45,849 bases of DNA, taken from positions 1 through 45,849 of the forward strand of contig OMIV01000038.1 of assembly GCA_900299185.1 (NCBI GenBank). The letters are read 5' to 3'. Under the pieces are notes generated by a model that saw nothing but the letters and a program-made list of their open reading frames with translations, had not been told where the DNA came from and ran no database searches. A program made the position numbers and the translations under genes. Shown here piece after piece: positions 1 through 8,355 of the stretch. Numbering within the stretch: position 1 is the first letter of the stretch; every line of letters starts with the position of its first letter. Source of the stretch: Planctomycetaceae bacterium (GTDB taxonomy: Bacteria; Planctomycetota; Planctomycetia; Planctomycetales; Planctomycetaceae).

Positions 1-128
1 AAAACGCTTGAGCGGACATTCTGGGACTCCGTTGAAGTTGCGACTTGAGAACTCACAACCCCAGCTGAACCAGTCTGTCCGCTCTTTACCAGTTACCCCC
101 CACGGTTTTGCGATGAGCCCTGTTTTCG

Positions 129-1298
129 GTGTTTACTCAGTCTCGGCGTGGTCACATTTGGCTGGTCGAAAAAGATGACCCCACTCCAGTGTTGCGAGCC
201 ATCAAGCAACTCGGTTCGCAGACGATTCTGTCTGACTCGTTCGGTCCGGTGAGTCTCAACATCATGGATGAGGTGATGTCGAGCACGACCGGAGTCTTGC
301 GCGTTGAAGAGATCGATCCGGCCATGCAAGGAGCGATCTTCGACATCCCTGTTCGGTCATTGATTTGCGTCCCGTTGATCGACTCTGCGAAGAAATGCTT
401 TGGGATCATCTACATCGACACGGACGAGTCCGATCAGCGATTCATGCAGGAAGATCTCGAGATCCTCTTGGGAGTCTCTGCGGTTGCCGCTCAAGCAATC
501 ATGTTCGCGAGAGAACATGAGGCGTCGGTTTCTCGTGCTGTCGAATTAGCCACTGAGAAGGAGCGGTTGCGAATCGTCGAATGTCAACTCAAAGAAGCCG
601 CTTCAATTCAGAAGTTGCTTTATCCGACGAAGAGTCCTGAGATTGCTGGCTTCGAGATCGCCGGTCGCACGATTCCGACCGATCGAACATGCGGTGACTA
701 TTTTGATTTCTTGTCGTTCGCAGATGGAAGTTTAGGGCTCGTTGTCGGTGACGTTTCTGGGCACGGACTCGGACCTGCGTTGCACATGGTCGCCCTTCGC
801 ACGTGCTTGCACACGCTCTGCCGCGACAATCTGCCGATCGACGTGCTGCTTAGAAGAGCTAATGACGTTTTGTGGGAGAGCACGGAGGACGGCCGCTTCG
901 TAACGCTCTTCATTGGTCACATCGAACCCCATCGTCGAGCGTTCTCATATGTGGGGGCGGGGCATGATGCTCTCGTCGCTCTTGATGATGGCGAAGTCTT
1001 AAGGCTGGAGCCTGTCGGTGTTCCGCTAGGACTGATCGAAGACTTTGATTGGTCGCCCGTGACTGAGATCAAGCTTTCGCCGGGCGACGTGATCCTGATT
1101 GCGACGGATGGAATTCAAGAACGCTCGTCGCCATCGAAGGCCCTGTATGGGCAATTTCGATTGGCCGACGCGCTCAAACGGTATCGCCGTCTGAGCGCCA
1201 AAGAGCTGCTGGAAAGCATTTACCGAGAAGTCGCCGAGTGGGCGGCCGGCCAACCGATCTCCGACGATATGACTGCGGTTGTGGTGAAGGTGCATTGA
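129..1298 (+). CDS. GAF domain - SpoIIE/PP2C-type serine phosphatase, probably 5'-truncated
   Basis: Probable signalling phosphatase that removes phosphate from Ser/Thr of a partner such as an anti-sigma-factor antagonist. Residues about 5-125 form a GAF sensor domain, a short helical linker follows, and residues about 165-388 are a SpoIIE-type PP2C domain. Metal-binding motifs are visible: GDYFD near residue 188, GDVSGHG near 206, and the C-terminal SDDMT near 378. The GTG at 129 is only the first possible start after a TGA at 114-116. GAF-like sequence (ALFSVFTQ) seems to run upstream to about 117, so the first GAF helix, and perhaps an FHA domain as in planctomycete relatives, appears missing. 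There is no ribosome binding site before 129. It converges with the monooxygenase gene 36 bases away. Family call is firm; the true start is not known. Confidence 0.85.
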   Translation: MFTQSRRGHIWLVEKDDPTPVLRAIKQLGSQTILSDSFGPVSLNIMDEVMSSTTGVLRVEEIDPAMQGAIFDIPVRSLICVPLIDSAKKCFGIIYIDTDESDQRFMQEDLEILLGVSAVAAQAIMFAREHEASVSRAVELATEKERLRIVECQLKEAASIQKLLYPTKSPEIAGFEIAGRTIPTDRTCGDYFDFLSFADGSLGLVVGDVSGHGLGPALHMVALRTCLHTLCRDNLPIDVLLRRANDVLWESTEDGRFVTLFIGHIEPHRRAFSYVGAGHDALVALDDGEVLRLEPVGVPLGLIEDFDWSPVTEIKLSPGDVILIATDGIQERSSPSKALYGQFRLADALKRYRRLSAKELLESIYREVAEWAAGQPISDDMTAVVVKVH

Positions 1299-1334
1299 TC
1301 TCGCAGGCATGATGATCATCACGCCGTTGCGAGC

Positions 1335-1643
1335 TTAGACCGGTTCGGTCACTTGTAGCGTGACGCCTTTCACAATGTCTTTGACTCTGGCTCGGTACTC
1401 GTGCATGTGCGGCGCGATCAGATGAGCCTTCAATGAGTCCAGACTTTCCCAGCGCTCGATAATGGTGACGACGTTGGGGCGAAGAGCGATTTGAACGGGG
1501 ATGCCAGTCTCGATGTCGATTGTCGGTCCGTACTCCAGGCAACCTTGCTCGGCATGGACGTGTGGCATGACCTTACGGAACTCGGCTAAGAACGACTCTC
1601 GTTGCCCATCACGGACTTCAACCGTCGCAATCACATAGATCAT
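1335..1643 (-). CDS. Antibiotic biosynthesis monooxygenase (ABM) family protein
   Basis: A 102-residue single ABM domain of the dimeric alpha/beta (ferredoxin-like) YgiN type. The protein starts MIYVIATVEV and keeps the family's typical pattern: a glycine-rich turn with EQGCLEYG near the middle, the strand ending in IIERWES, and the helix with LKAHLIAPHMHEY. Such small enzymes oxidise quinol-like or polyketide-like substrates without cofactor, or act in heme or aldehyde chemistry; the substrate cannot be read from sequence. The ATG at 1643 is preferred over longer in-frame starts because GAAAGG precedes it at good spacing and homology begins there. A strong hairpin lies 30-71 bases upstream in what may be its leader. 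Confidence 0.8.
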   Translation of the reverse strand: MIYVIATVEVRDGQRESFLAEFRKVMPHVHAEQGCLEYGPTIDIETGIPVQIALRPNVVTIIERWESLDSLKAHLIAPHMHEYRARVKDIVKGVTLQVTEPV

Positions 1644-1672
1644 CACGTGGCCTTTCAGTGTAATAAGAAATG

Positions 1673-1714
1673 CGAACGGGTCGGTCCGCGATTCCTTTGC
1701 GGCCGACCCGTTCG
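1673..1714 (-). terminator. Strong hairpin with T-rich tail on the minus strand
   Basis: The arms 1673-1684 and 1703-1714 are perfectly complementary over 12 bases (CGAACGGGTCGG and its complement). The stem extends after one bulged base by CCGC/GCGG, leaving a nine-base loop. Read on the minus strand it is followed by CATTTCTTATTA, so it looks like an intrinsic terminator. It sits 30 bases before the ABM gene start and three bases after the stop of a possible 38-codon ORF (1718-1834), so it is either that ORF's terminator or an attenuator for the ABM gene. Confidence 0.6.
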
Positions 1715-1717
1715 ACT

Positions 1718-1834
1718 TCAATAAGCGTTGCCGTCCCTGGTGACGCTGACAGGATCGCAGCCCCGGGCCAACATCATGTCGCCAAGCGGGGGCGTGCAAC
1801 TGGCAGCGACGTTGGTGCTTCGTCGCAACCACAC
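1718..1834 (-). CDS. Possible small protein (38 aa), unrecognised
   Basis: A short minus-strand ORF starting at GTG 1834 with GAAGGA five bases upstream, ending in a stop at 1718-1720 only a few bases before the hairpin at 1673-1714. It contains two cysteines (ASCTPP and ARGCDP) and ends RDGNAY. The well-placed ribosome site plus an adjacent terminator make it more plausible than an average short ORF, but I recognise no family. The frame is open further upstream, to about 2020, without a better start. Low confidence. Confidence 0.25.
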   Translation of the reverse strand: MWLRRSTNVAASCTPPLGDMMLARGCDPVSVTRDGNAY

Positions 1835-2133
1835 TCGTTCCTTCGAGTGCCTGATTCCGCAAGGCCCGGTTGGCCAGCGGAAAAACAAACCTGAAGTCGG
1901 TCTCCTTACCGGATGTTGCTGTCTTGTCCGCTGAGTGGAGCGGAACCTCTTTACCGACTCACGAAGACACGTCCCTGTGTCGCAAATCAATGACGGTTCC
2001 AAACCGTATTGAGTCACCATCCGTGGCAGAGATCCATTTCGAGCGACTTCGAACTTGATGCCAATTCTCCGAACTTGGCATCGAGATTCCTGATAGGTCG
2101 TAGAACGACTTAACTCGTCGACTCGATCTTCCT
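1835..2133. other. Intergenic region between a possible small ORF and mraZ
   Basis: About 300 bases with no convincing gene. Several overlapping ORFs exist here but they have low-complexity Arg/Ser translations and no ribosome sites. It separates the mraZ stop from the next minus-strand genes, so mraZ is not followed by rsmH or other division genes. Confidence 0.5.
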
Positions 2134-2568
2134 CTATGCGATCGCTTGTTCGGCAATCGCATCGAACTGGGGATTCAACTCAGAGACGTACTTGTCCCAG
2201 CGAGCTTGGTCCCACAGTTCCACATGGTCGTTGACCCCCAACAGCACGACATCGCGATTCAGTTCAGCAAATTCCTTCAGCCGATCTGGGATGCGAATCC
2301 GGCTTTGAGCATCAACGTCGACTCGTTCTGCGCGAGCGTAGAACAGTCGCATGTAGTCTCGAACTCCGGCATTGGCTGTCTTCTCTCGGAAACGTTCAGC
2401 CAATGTTTCAAACGCCGCAGGAGTGAACAACGCGAGTGACTTTTCCGTCCATGGGGCAACGAACAGCTCTGTCAGCGTCTCTCCGCCCAGGTCATCTCGA
2501 ACTCGCTTCGGAACGGCTAAGCGTCCCTTGTCGTCGAGAGACCGGGGCCAAGTACCGGTCAGGGCCAT
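2134..2568 (-). CDS. mraZ: Transcriptional regulator MraZ
   Basis: MraZ is a DNA-binding regulator that oligomerises into a ring and in many bacteria controls the division and cell wall (dcw) operon. This 144-residue protein has the usual length and the two SpoVT/AbrB-like half-domains: RSLDDKGRLAVPKRVRDDL near the N-terminus and RVDVDAQSRIRIPDRLKEF near residue 95, each with the conserved D-x-x-x-R pattern. The ATG at 2568 is chosen because AGGTGA precedes it at ideal spacing; a longer in-frame start 13 codons upstream lacks this. No dcw genes accompany it: the next minus-strand gene is an unrelated monooxygenase about 490 bases away. Candidate MraZ boxes lie about 175 bases upstream. Confidence 0.93.
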   Translation of the reverse strand: MALTGTWPRSLDDKGRLAVPKRVRDDLGGETLTELFVAPWTEKSLALFTPAAFETLAERFREKTANAGVRDYMRLFYARAERVDVDAQSRIRIPDRLKEFAELNRDVVLLGVNDHVELWDQARWDKYVSELNPQFDAIAEQAIA

Positions 2569-3141
2569 TTTGTCACCTATCACTCGTGTTTTTCCCGCTG
2601 GCTCCACTGAGCCCCACGCGGCTCCAGAAACTTATCCGAGCCAAGCAAATGGTCAACGGCAGATTTCTCGCGAAATTCGAAACGACCAAGAAATCTGCTA
2701 CAACCACTACAAAACAAGGGGCTTTTGCTACGAGGAGTTTTTCCCACCGGTGCCCATGCCCCAGACATCGGAGCGATTCAAAGAAAGGGGACGGGGAGCG
2801 TTCTCAATATCTAGTGGTGGAGACACGTATCGAGCACCAGGCGAATCAACTGGCTCTGGAGACGCACTCACCAAGTTGGGAATGGCGGCTGGGGCTGTCC
2901 CACCAGATGCGCCGATCCATTTTGCTACGGATGAGAGATGCGACTTGATCCTCGACCGTGTTCAATTCGCGGCGCGTACATTCGGCTTGTGGCAGGACTC
3001 ACGTTGCAGTGACTTCGAGGTGCCATCAAAGCTCACATCAGGTTGTGGAAATGAGAACTTCTCGGTTCTGGTGAGCCGTTGGATTTGTTATATCGAAGGT
3101 GGCTTTTGCCCCTGGATCGCAGTCACTTTGCGAGGCTAGTC
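2569..3141. other. Long divergent intergenic region between mraZ and the vWA gene
   Basis: A 573-base stretch between divergently transcribed genes. Open frames crossing it on the plus strand extend into mraZ antisense and show no recognisable protein. It should hold the promoters of both genes; the only motif I can name is the pair of TGGGN-type repeats at 2742-2763. Confidence 0.5.
2742..2763 (-). promoter_or_regulatory. Candidate MraZ boxes (TGGGN repeats)
   Basis: On the minus strand this reads TGGGG-CA-TGGGC-ACCGG-TGGGA. The last two copies have the ten-base period (TGGGN-N5-TGGGN) described for MraZ operators; the first is out of phase. It lies about 175 bases upstream of the mraZ ATG, farther than in Escherichia coli, so it could also be chance. 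Confidence 0.35.
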
Positions 3142-5181
3142 ATGATTGAATTTCAAACTCGCTCGCCGTTGCCACATGAATCGAAGTCTCTGGTTGCCAC
3201 TCCCCATGAGCCAGATGTCTTCATGTTGGAAGTTGCAGAAGACGAGCCGCTCGTTGCTCCATCGCGGGGGCGATATCTCTCAACCGTGGTAAGTCTCGCG
3301 TTGCATATTTGGGTCTTAAGTAATCTCGCACAGACCGCTGTCAATCAGTCGACGACGTACTACGAGCCGCCTTTGACTTCACATCTCATCGAAGAGGATG
3401 TCACAGAACCCGTCCCTGAGCCCGAGCCGGTCAAGTATGAACTCGCCAATCCAGATGAGCGTGAAACCGAGATCCGCGAAGTCTTGAATGCTGCGAGTGT
3501 GGGGCTCTTGAGGACGAACAATCCAAAGCTCGAAAGCCAACCGCGTCTGGTCATGCAAGACACTCCAACTCCGGTGGTGTCGACGGCCATCTACGACATT
3601 CCCGAGGGAGTCGAAGTCGATAGCCGAGTTGTCGTTCATGGCACCAATGGGAATTCGTTGGTGCAGATTGATTCGGCGATGGATCTCGTGACTTGGGAGA
3701 TCGCTAAGAACTTACAAGAGCAGCGCGTTCTGGTTGTCTGGTTGCTGGATGCATCAGCGAGTTTGATCAAGCAGAAAGAGCAGATCGCCAACCGTCTCAA
3801 GCGGGTGTATGGCGAACTTGATGCACTTGATAAGTCCGATCAACTCCCCAAACACGACGTGCCAGTACTTAGCGCCGTCGTCACGTTCGGTGAGAAGACG
3901 ACGTTCATGACGAATGAGCCAACTGCTGAATTCAGCAAAGTCTTGGAGGCCGTTCGAAACGCGCCGACGGACTCATCTGGTGTCGAGAATATCTTTGGTT
4001 CGATTCATCAGGTTATGCAGCGTTGGTCAGCGTTCCGCACGACTCAGCAACGTCGTATCATGTTGATCACGCTGACTGATGAAGCGGGCGATGACTTTGG
4101 TGAGTGGCTCGAAAAGTCGATCCTGGCTTGCCAGCGATTCGGTGCGAAGGCTTACGTCATTGGCCCTGCCGCGGTCTTTGGGCGACGCGATGGCTTCATG
4201 CCTTACACTGCTCCTGAAGATGGCAAGAACTACAAACTGCCCATTGCTATCGGTCCGGAAGTGCCAGTCTTCGACTCGCTCGATTTGCCCTTCTGGTACG
4301 ACGGTCCGCAGTTGGAGTATTTGTCATCGGGGTTCGCACCTTATGCCCTGGCGAGATTGGTACATGAAACGGGCGGTGTCTACTTCCTCACGAACATGAC
4401 CACGATGAGTGGCCTAACTCCGATCGGAACTTATGACCTTGCTGTTCTGAAGCCGTTTGAACCCGATTACTCCTTTGGCTCGCCGGAAGAGTACGAGAAG
4501 GATCTTCGCAAGCATCCGTTGCGAGCGGCGGTCGTGCAGGCTGCTCAACTCAGTCGTAAGTTCACGGCCAAGGGGACTCCTACGCTGGATTTGAAAGTGA
4601 CTGCGGCGAACTTCAAGAACGCGGCCAGTGACGCTCAGAAGTCCGTCGCCGAGAGCCAATTAATGGTCGATCTCGTGTCGCAGGCGATGCCCGACTCGTT
4701 GGAGAAGTTGCTTGATCGAGAGCCTTCAGGGCGTTGGCGAATGAATTACTGCCTGACTTATGGGCGACTGTTGGCTCATAAGGTGCGGTGCCAAGAGTAC
4801 AACCTGGCCTTTGCATGGCTGAAGAACGAACTGACCTCCGACGATGTGCAGAAGAAGTCCAATCACTGGATCGTTCGTCCGGAGAGAACCATCAACTACG
4901 CCGGTAACTTGCGAAAGACGGCTGCCAAGGCCGAGGACTATCTCAATCGAGTGATCCGCGAAGCGCCCGGAACTCCATGGGCGGTTCTTGCTCAGCGCGA
5001 ATTGAAGGACGGCTTTGGAGTAAAGATCGAGCAGAAGTTTATTCCACCACCGCCGCCTGCGCCGCCCCGAGCTGCTACACCTCCTCGCAAGACCGTGTTA
5101 TTCGCCGCTGAGCCAGAGAAGCCGAAGAAGCCTGAACCCAAGCCGGCTCCTCCACCAAAGCCAGTTTTGCCGAGGCTGTAG
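3142..5181 (+). CDS. Membrane-anchored von Willebrand factor A protein with TonB-like N-terminus
   Basis: A 679-residue protein. Residues about 44-66 form one transmembrane helix containing S51-L-A-L-H55, the S-x-x-x-H arrangement of TonB N-termini, followed by a Pro/Glu-rich stretch (VTEPVPEPEPV, near 87-97). A von Willebrand A domain spans roughly 195-400 with the metal-site motif D203-A-S-A-S207 and an acidic LTDEAGDD loop near 310. A helical region follows, and the C-terminus (about 630-679) is rich in Pro, Lys and Glu. This topology puts the vWA domain in the periplasm. ATG 3142 is chosen over the upstream in-frame GTG because CGAGG lies six bases before it. Its partner is unknown; coupling to ExbB/ExbD is an inference from the anchor only. 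Confidence 0.8.
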   Translation: MIEFQTRSPLPHESKSLVATPHEPDVFMLEVAEDEPLVAPSRGRYLSTVVSLALHIWVLSNLAQTAVNQSTTYYEPPLTSHLIEEDVTEPVPEPEPVKYELANPDERETEIREVLNAASVGLLRTNNPKLESQPRLVMQDTPTPVVSTAIYDIPEGVEVDSRVVVHGTNGNSLVQIDSAMDLVTWEIAKNLQEQRVLVVWLLDASASLIKQKEQIANRLKRVYGELDALDKSDQLPKHDVPVLSAVVTFGEKTTFMTNEPTAEFSKVLEAVRNAPTDSSGVENIFGSIHQVMQRWSAFRTTQQRRIMLITLTDEAGDDFGEWLEKSILACQRFGAKAYVIGPAAVFGRRDGFMPYTAPEDGKNYKLPIAIGPEVPVFDSLDLPFWYDGPQLEYLSSGFAPYALARLVHETGGVYFLTNMTTMSGLTPIGTYDLAVLKPFEPDYSFGSPEEYEKDLRKHPLRAAVVQAAQLSRKFTAKGTPTLDLKVTAANFKNAASDAQKSVAESQLMVDLVSQAMPDSLEKLLDREPSGRWRMNYCLTYGRLLAHKVRCQEYNLAFAWLKNELTSDDVQKKSNHWIVRPERTINYAGNLRKTAAKAEDYLNRVIREAPGTPWAVLAQRELKDGFGVKIEQKFIPPPPPAPPRAATPPRKTVLFAAEPEKPKKPEPKPAPPPKPVLPRL

Positions 5182-5267
5182 TCGTTCCTACGCCGATGCT
5201 GCTTCTCGTCTGAGACTGCTTGCTTCTGGGTGTTAATCACATCCGTCGTTTCAATGAGGACTAGGTC

Positions 5268-6668
5268 ATGCAAGATCGGCGTTCCTTCTTAGTGGCATCC
5301 GGTTTGGGATGTGCCGGTCTGGCGTTTGGCGCTCCTCAGGAGACGGCATGTGCAGCTCCGCAAGAGAGACTTGGCGGTACTGCGAAGTCCACGATCCTCT
5401 TTTTTTTAAGTGGAGGAGCATCGCATGTGGACCTCTGGGATTTGAAGCCGCAGGCACCGCTTGAATATCGAGGCCCGTTCCTACCGATCGCGACTTCGGC
5501 GCCTGGAGTCACGCTGTGTGAGCACCTGCCTCTGCTCGCTAAACAAGCTCATCGAATCGCTCTGATTAACTCGGTTCGGGCTTCAGTCAGCACCAACGAT
5601 CATCACGCTGGTTACTATTATAACCAAACGGGGCATGTGCCCGATCCGACTTTTTTGTCGTTGGGAAATAACCGCACTCCATATCCCGACGACTGGCCAA
5701 GTATGGGAGCAGTTGTCGGAGCTAAGCGGCCTCGAAATCCCAACCTTCCAAACTTCATCACGCTTCCTCAGAAGGAAGGCGCTCCGGCCTACACACGACC
5801 CGGACAGTTCGCTGCTCGCTTGGGGTTAGAGCATGAGCCTCTTTACCTCGACGGTGACTTCAAGAACCCGTTGAAGTTTCAGGCGCCTGCGCTCTTACTC
5901 GAAGGTGAGACGACTCCAGCCAGGTTGAACTCACGTCATGCGCTGCTGACCGAGCTCGATCAAACGCGACGCGACTTTGATCTCTATGCTGCGAGTCGCA
6001 ATTGGTCGGGGCAACAAAGCCGTGCGTTTTCGATGTTGCTCTCGTTGAAGACGACAGAGGCGTTTGATGTCACGCGTGAGTCTCCGGAGTTACGGCATCG
6101 ATATGGCGAAACAGTCAACGGGATGAGTCTGCTACTCGCACGCCGCTTGGTCGAAGCTGAAGTTCCATTTGTGACCGTCTTTTGGCGTGGCGATCCTGAT
6201 AGGCTCAATAAGAAATGCGCGAGTGGGGGCGGGTGGGACACTCACGGCAATAACTTCAATTGTTTGAAGGAAGACTTGTTACCTCAATTCGATCAGGCGT
6301 TTTCAGCGTTGATCGAAGACTTGGCGGATCGAGGCTTGCTCGAATCGACGCTGCTCCTCGTCACGAGCGAAATGGGGCGAAAGCCAAAGATCGGAGATCC
6401 TCGAAGTGGCGGAGTCTCGGGCGCGGGACGCGACCATTGGACTCATTGCCTGACCGACGTGCTTGTCGGTGGCGGAGTTAGCGGCGGCCAGGTTTACGGT
6501 TCGAGTGACAAGTTCGGCGAGTATCCCGCCAATAAGCCTGTGACTCCGGCTGATGTGGCGAAGACGGTTTATCACGCGATGGGGATCGATGACTTGGAAG
6601 CGTTTGATAATCAAAACCGACCATACAACCTCTTGGCCGAGGGCTCGGCTCTCGCTGAATTGTTCTAG
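5268..6668 (+). CDS. DUF1501 family protein (Tat-exported, sulfatase/alkaline-phosphatase-like fold)
   Basis: A 466-residue DUF1501 protein. It starts with a twin-arginine type leader (RRSFL at 4-8, then a hydrophobic stretch), so it is likely exported folded. Family landmarks are present: LFFLSGGASHVDLWDLKP near 43, GYYYNQTGHVP near 114, the GGGWDTHGNNF segment near 320 and GRDHWTHCLTDVL near 387. The fold resembles alkaline phosphatase and sulfatase enzymes; the reaction is unknown. The ATG has GAGGA seven bases upstream. DUF1501 genes usually sit beside DUF1549/DUF1553 cytochrome genes; this copy instead follows the vWA gene by 86 bases. An eight-T run (5400-5407) inside the frame does not disrupt it. 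Confidence 0.9.
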   Translation: MQDRRSFLVASGLGCAGLAFGAPQETACAAPQERLGGTAKSTILFFLSGGASHVDLWDLKPQAPLEYRGPFLPIATSAPGVTLCEHLPLLAKQAHRIALINSVRASVSTNDHHAGYYYNQTGHVPDPTFLSLGNNRTPYPDDWPSMGAVVGAKRPRNPNLPNFITLPQKEGAPAYTRPGQFAARLGLEHEPLYLDGDFKNPLKFQAPALLLEGETTPARLNSRHALLTELDQTRRDFDLYAASRNWSGQQSRAFSMLLSLKTTEAFDVTRESPELRHRYGETVNGMSLLLARRLVEAEVPFVTVFWRGDPDRLNKKCASGGGWDTHGNNFNCLKEDLLPQFDQAFSALIEDLADRGLLESTLLLVTSEMGRKPKIGDPRSGGVSGAGRDHWTHCLTDVLVGGGVSGGQVYGSSDKFGEYPANKPVTPADVAKTVYHAMGIDDLEAFDNQNRPYNLLAEGSALAELF

Positions 6669-7006
6669 CTGCAACTGGCAATTCGACGACGACAAGCCGT
6701 CGGAATGGAGTGAGCCTTCTCAATCGCAGTTCGAGAGTGAGTTCTTCATCTGGCGGAGCTTTTCGCGGTTCGTCTCGCGGTGCTGCCCAGCTATTTGAAG
6801 GCGAGTGCATCGGTTGAGGCCAATTCGTTCTTCGCGTTCTATCGATCCTGCGTATTGTGCCGGTCGAGACGCGTTGTCATTTGGCTCGGGAACCAAAACT
6901 GCTCAGCCGACTTCCAACCGGGAAGTAACCTTAATGTGTCGACGTCTCTCGTTCGGGGTAAATCTCCGGCATCTTCCCACTCGATTGCTCGTCTGTGTTC
7001 TTACTC
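6669..7006. other. Intergenic region before the DUF1559 gene
   Basis: A 338-base gap. Short plus-strand ORFs here have no family resemblance and overlap one another. I see no clear terminator or promoter motif. Confidence 0.45.
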
Positions 7007-8119
7007 ATGACGCCAACTCGCACCAACCGGCGTGCTTTCACGCTGATCGAACTGCTGGTTGTCATCGCAGTGATTGCGGTGCTGGTGGCGTTGTTGTTGC
7101 CTGCCGTTCAACAAGCTCGTGAACGAGCACGGTCGGCTCAGTGTGCAAACAACCTCAAGCAAGTTGGGCTTGGGCTTCAGAACTACCACGCGTTGCTCAA
7201 TCTCTTTCCACCGAGCTTTGTTCGCCAAGAAGACAACAATCCGCCGCCACCAGTTGCCAACGGACAGCTTCAGTATCGAAGCCATTGGACTGGCTACCAC
7301 CAACTCCTGCCGTATCTCGATCAGCTTCCGTTGTCCGAGCAATATGACTTCTCGGGGCATTGGTTAAGCAGCATGACCGATGTCAATGACCGGCGGCATT
7401 GGCTGCTGAATCGTCAGGTGATTTCGGCTCTCGTTTGTCCGAGTGCACCTCATCGCAGCAACGTCGTTGGGGAGACGGGAGTGCCTGGTTCGTCACTGCA
7501 TTGGATGTCTGGCGCCGTATGCGATTACTCGTTCTCTCATGGTGCGGACATCATCAAGGCGTTGCCCGGAGTTGACTCTGTGTGCGCGGGCGGCCCTCTG
7601 CATTACTGGATGCAATGGCCGGCCAGTCGTCGAGGTGCTTTTGGTTACAACAGCACGTGTCGGCTGTCGGATATTTCTGACGGATCGTCGCAGACCTTTG
7701 TAATTGGCGAGAAAGCCGGGGCACGACTGACGTACGGCGGCTGGGCCGCGACCGCCCCCAAAGCTGGAGTTGAATATCCTTGGGCGATGGCCGCCGTGAT
7801 GTACTTTGCTCCGACTTCAGGTTCGGGAGATACAACGTGGGTGGCTGGGCCATTTGCAGTGACTCGCGACGTTCGGTTGCCTGATTGCCCAGATGCAGCC
7901 GCCGGGGTCGGAGTGCCATTCCCGATCAACCCGACTCCTGTGGTTGTTCCCGTTACTGCTAGCGAGTTGCCGTTGTACTCGTATCAGTCGCATCACACCG
8001 GCGGGGCGTACTTTCTCTTCGCCGACGGAGCGACTCGCTTCCTCTCTGAGAATATCAATCAGGGAGTGCTCGAAGCGCTCTCAACGATTAGCGGTGGCGA
8101 GACTGTCTCGATCGAGTAG
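7007..8119 (+). CDS. DUF1559 prepilin-like (type II pseudopilin) protein
   Basis: A 370-residue member of the DUF1559 family, which is greatly expanded in planctomycetes. The N-terminus is a class III prepilin leader: NRRA then [20 protein letters not shown], with the glutamate at mature position 5 (E15) needed for methylation and assembly. It continues with the family block [16 protein letters not shown] (residues about 47-63) and ends with the DUF1559 signature [19 protein letters not shown] near 329. Cleavage by a prepilin peptidase and assembly in the envelope are expected; the function of these proteins is unknown. The ATG at 7007 is preferred to GTG 6995 because the leader length then fits the family, although no strong ribosome site is visible. 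Confidence 0.92.
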   Translation: MTPTRTNRRAFTLIELLVVIAVIAVLVALLLPAVQQARERARSAQCANNLKQVGLGLQNYHALLNLFPPSFVRQEDNNPPPPVANGQLQYRSHWTGYHQLLPYLDQLPLSEQYDFSGHWLSSMTDVNDRRHWLLNRQVISALVCPSAPHRSNVVGETGVPGSSLHWMSGAVCDYSFSHGADIIKALPGVDSVCAGGPLHYWMQWPASRRGAFGYNSTCRLSDISDGSSQTFVIGEKAGARLTYGGWAATAPKAGVEYPWAMAAVMYFAPTSGSGDTTWVAGPFAVTRDVRLPDCPDAAAGVGVPFPINPTPVVVPVTASELPLYSYQSHHTGGAYFLFADGATRFLSENINQGVLEALSTISGGETVSIE

Positions 8120-8355
8120 CGGCCCTGAGAGTGCGGCTTCTTTGACCAACTCTTGAGACGTCTCCAGAATCCCGGCCCGCGTTGGTCAGTGATCGCACTT
8201 GGATGCGGTCGTGAACCATGTTTACTCGGCGGACTCTATGTCTTCTCGGTTCAATTCGTTGTTTGTCTTTGGACCTCAAGAGTCGTCGAGAATGATTGCT
8301 AAAGAGCGATCTCGACATTGCTCTGATCTTGTTCCCTCATCCGTGAAAGCCCCTC

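Noticed and set aside
2372-3139. Plus-strand ORF of 255 codons overlapping mraZ and the following gap
   Set aside because: More than a quarter is antisense to mraZ, the translation has no recognisable pattern and no ribosome site; the vWA gene start lies just beyond.
5400-5407. Eight-T run inside the first DUF1501 gene as a possible frameshift
   Set aside because: The frame encodes DUF1501 motifs on both sides (ILFFLSGGASH), so the run is correct as read.
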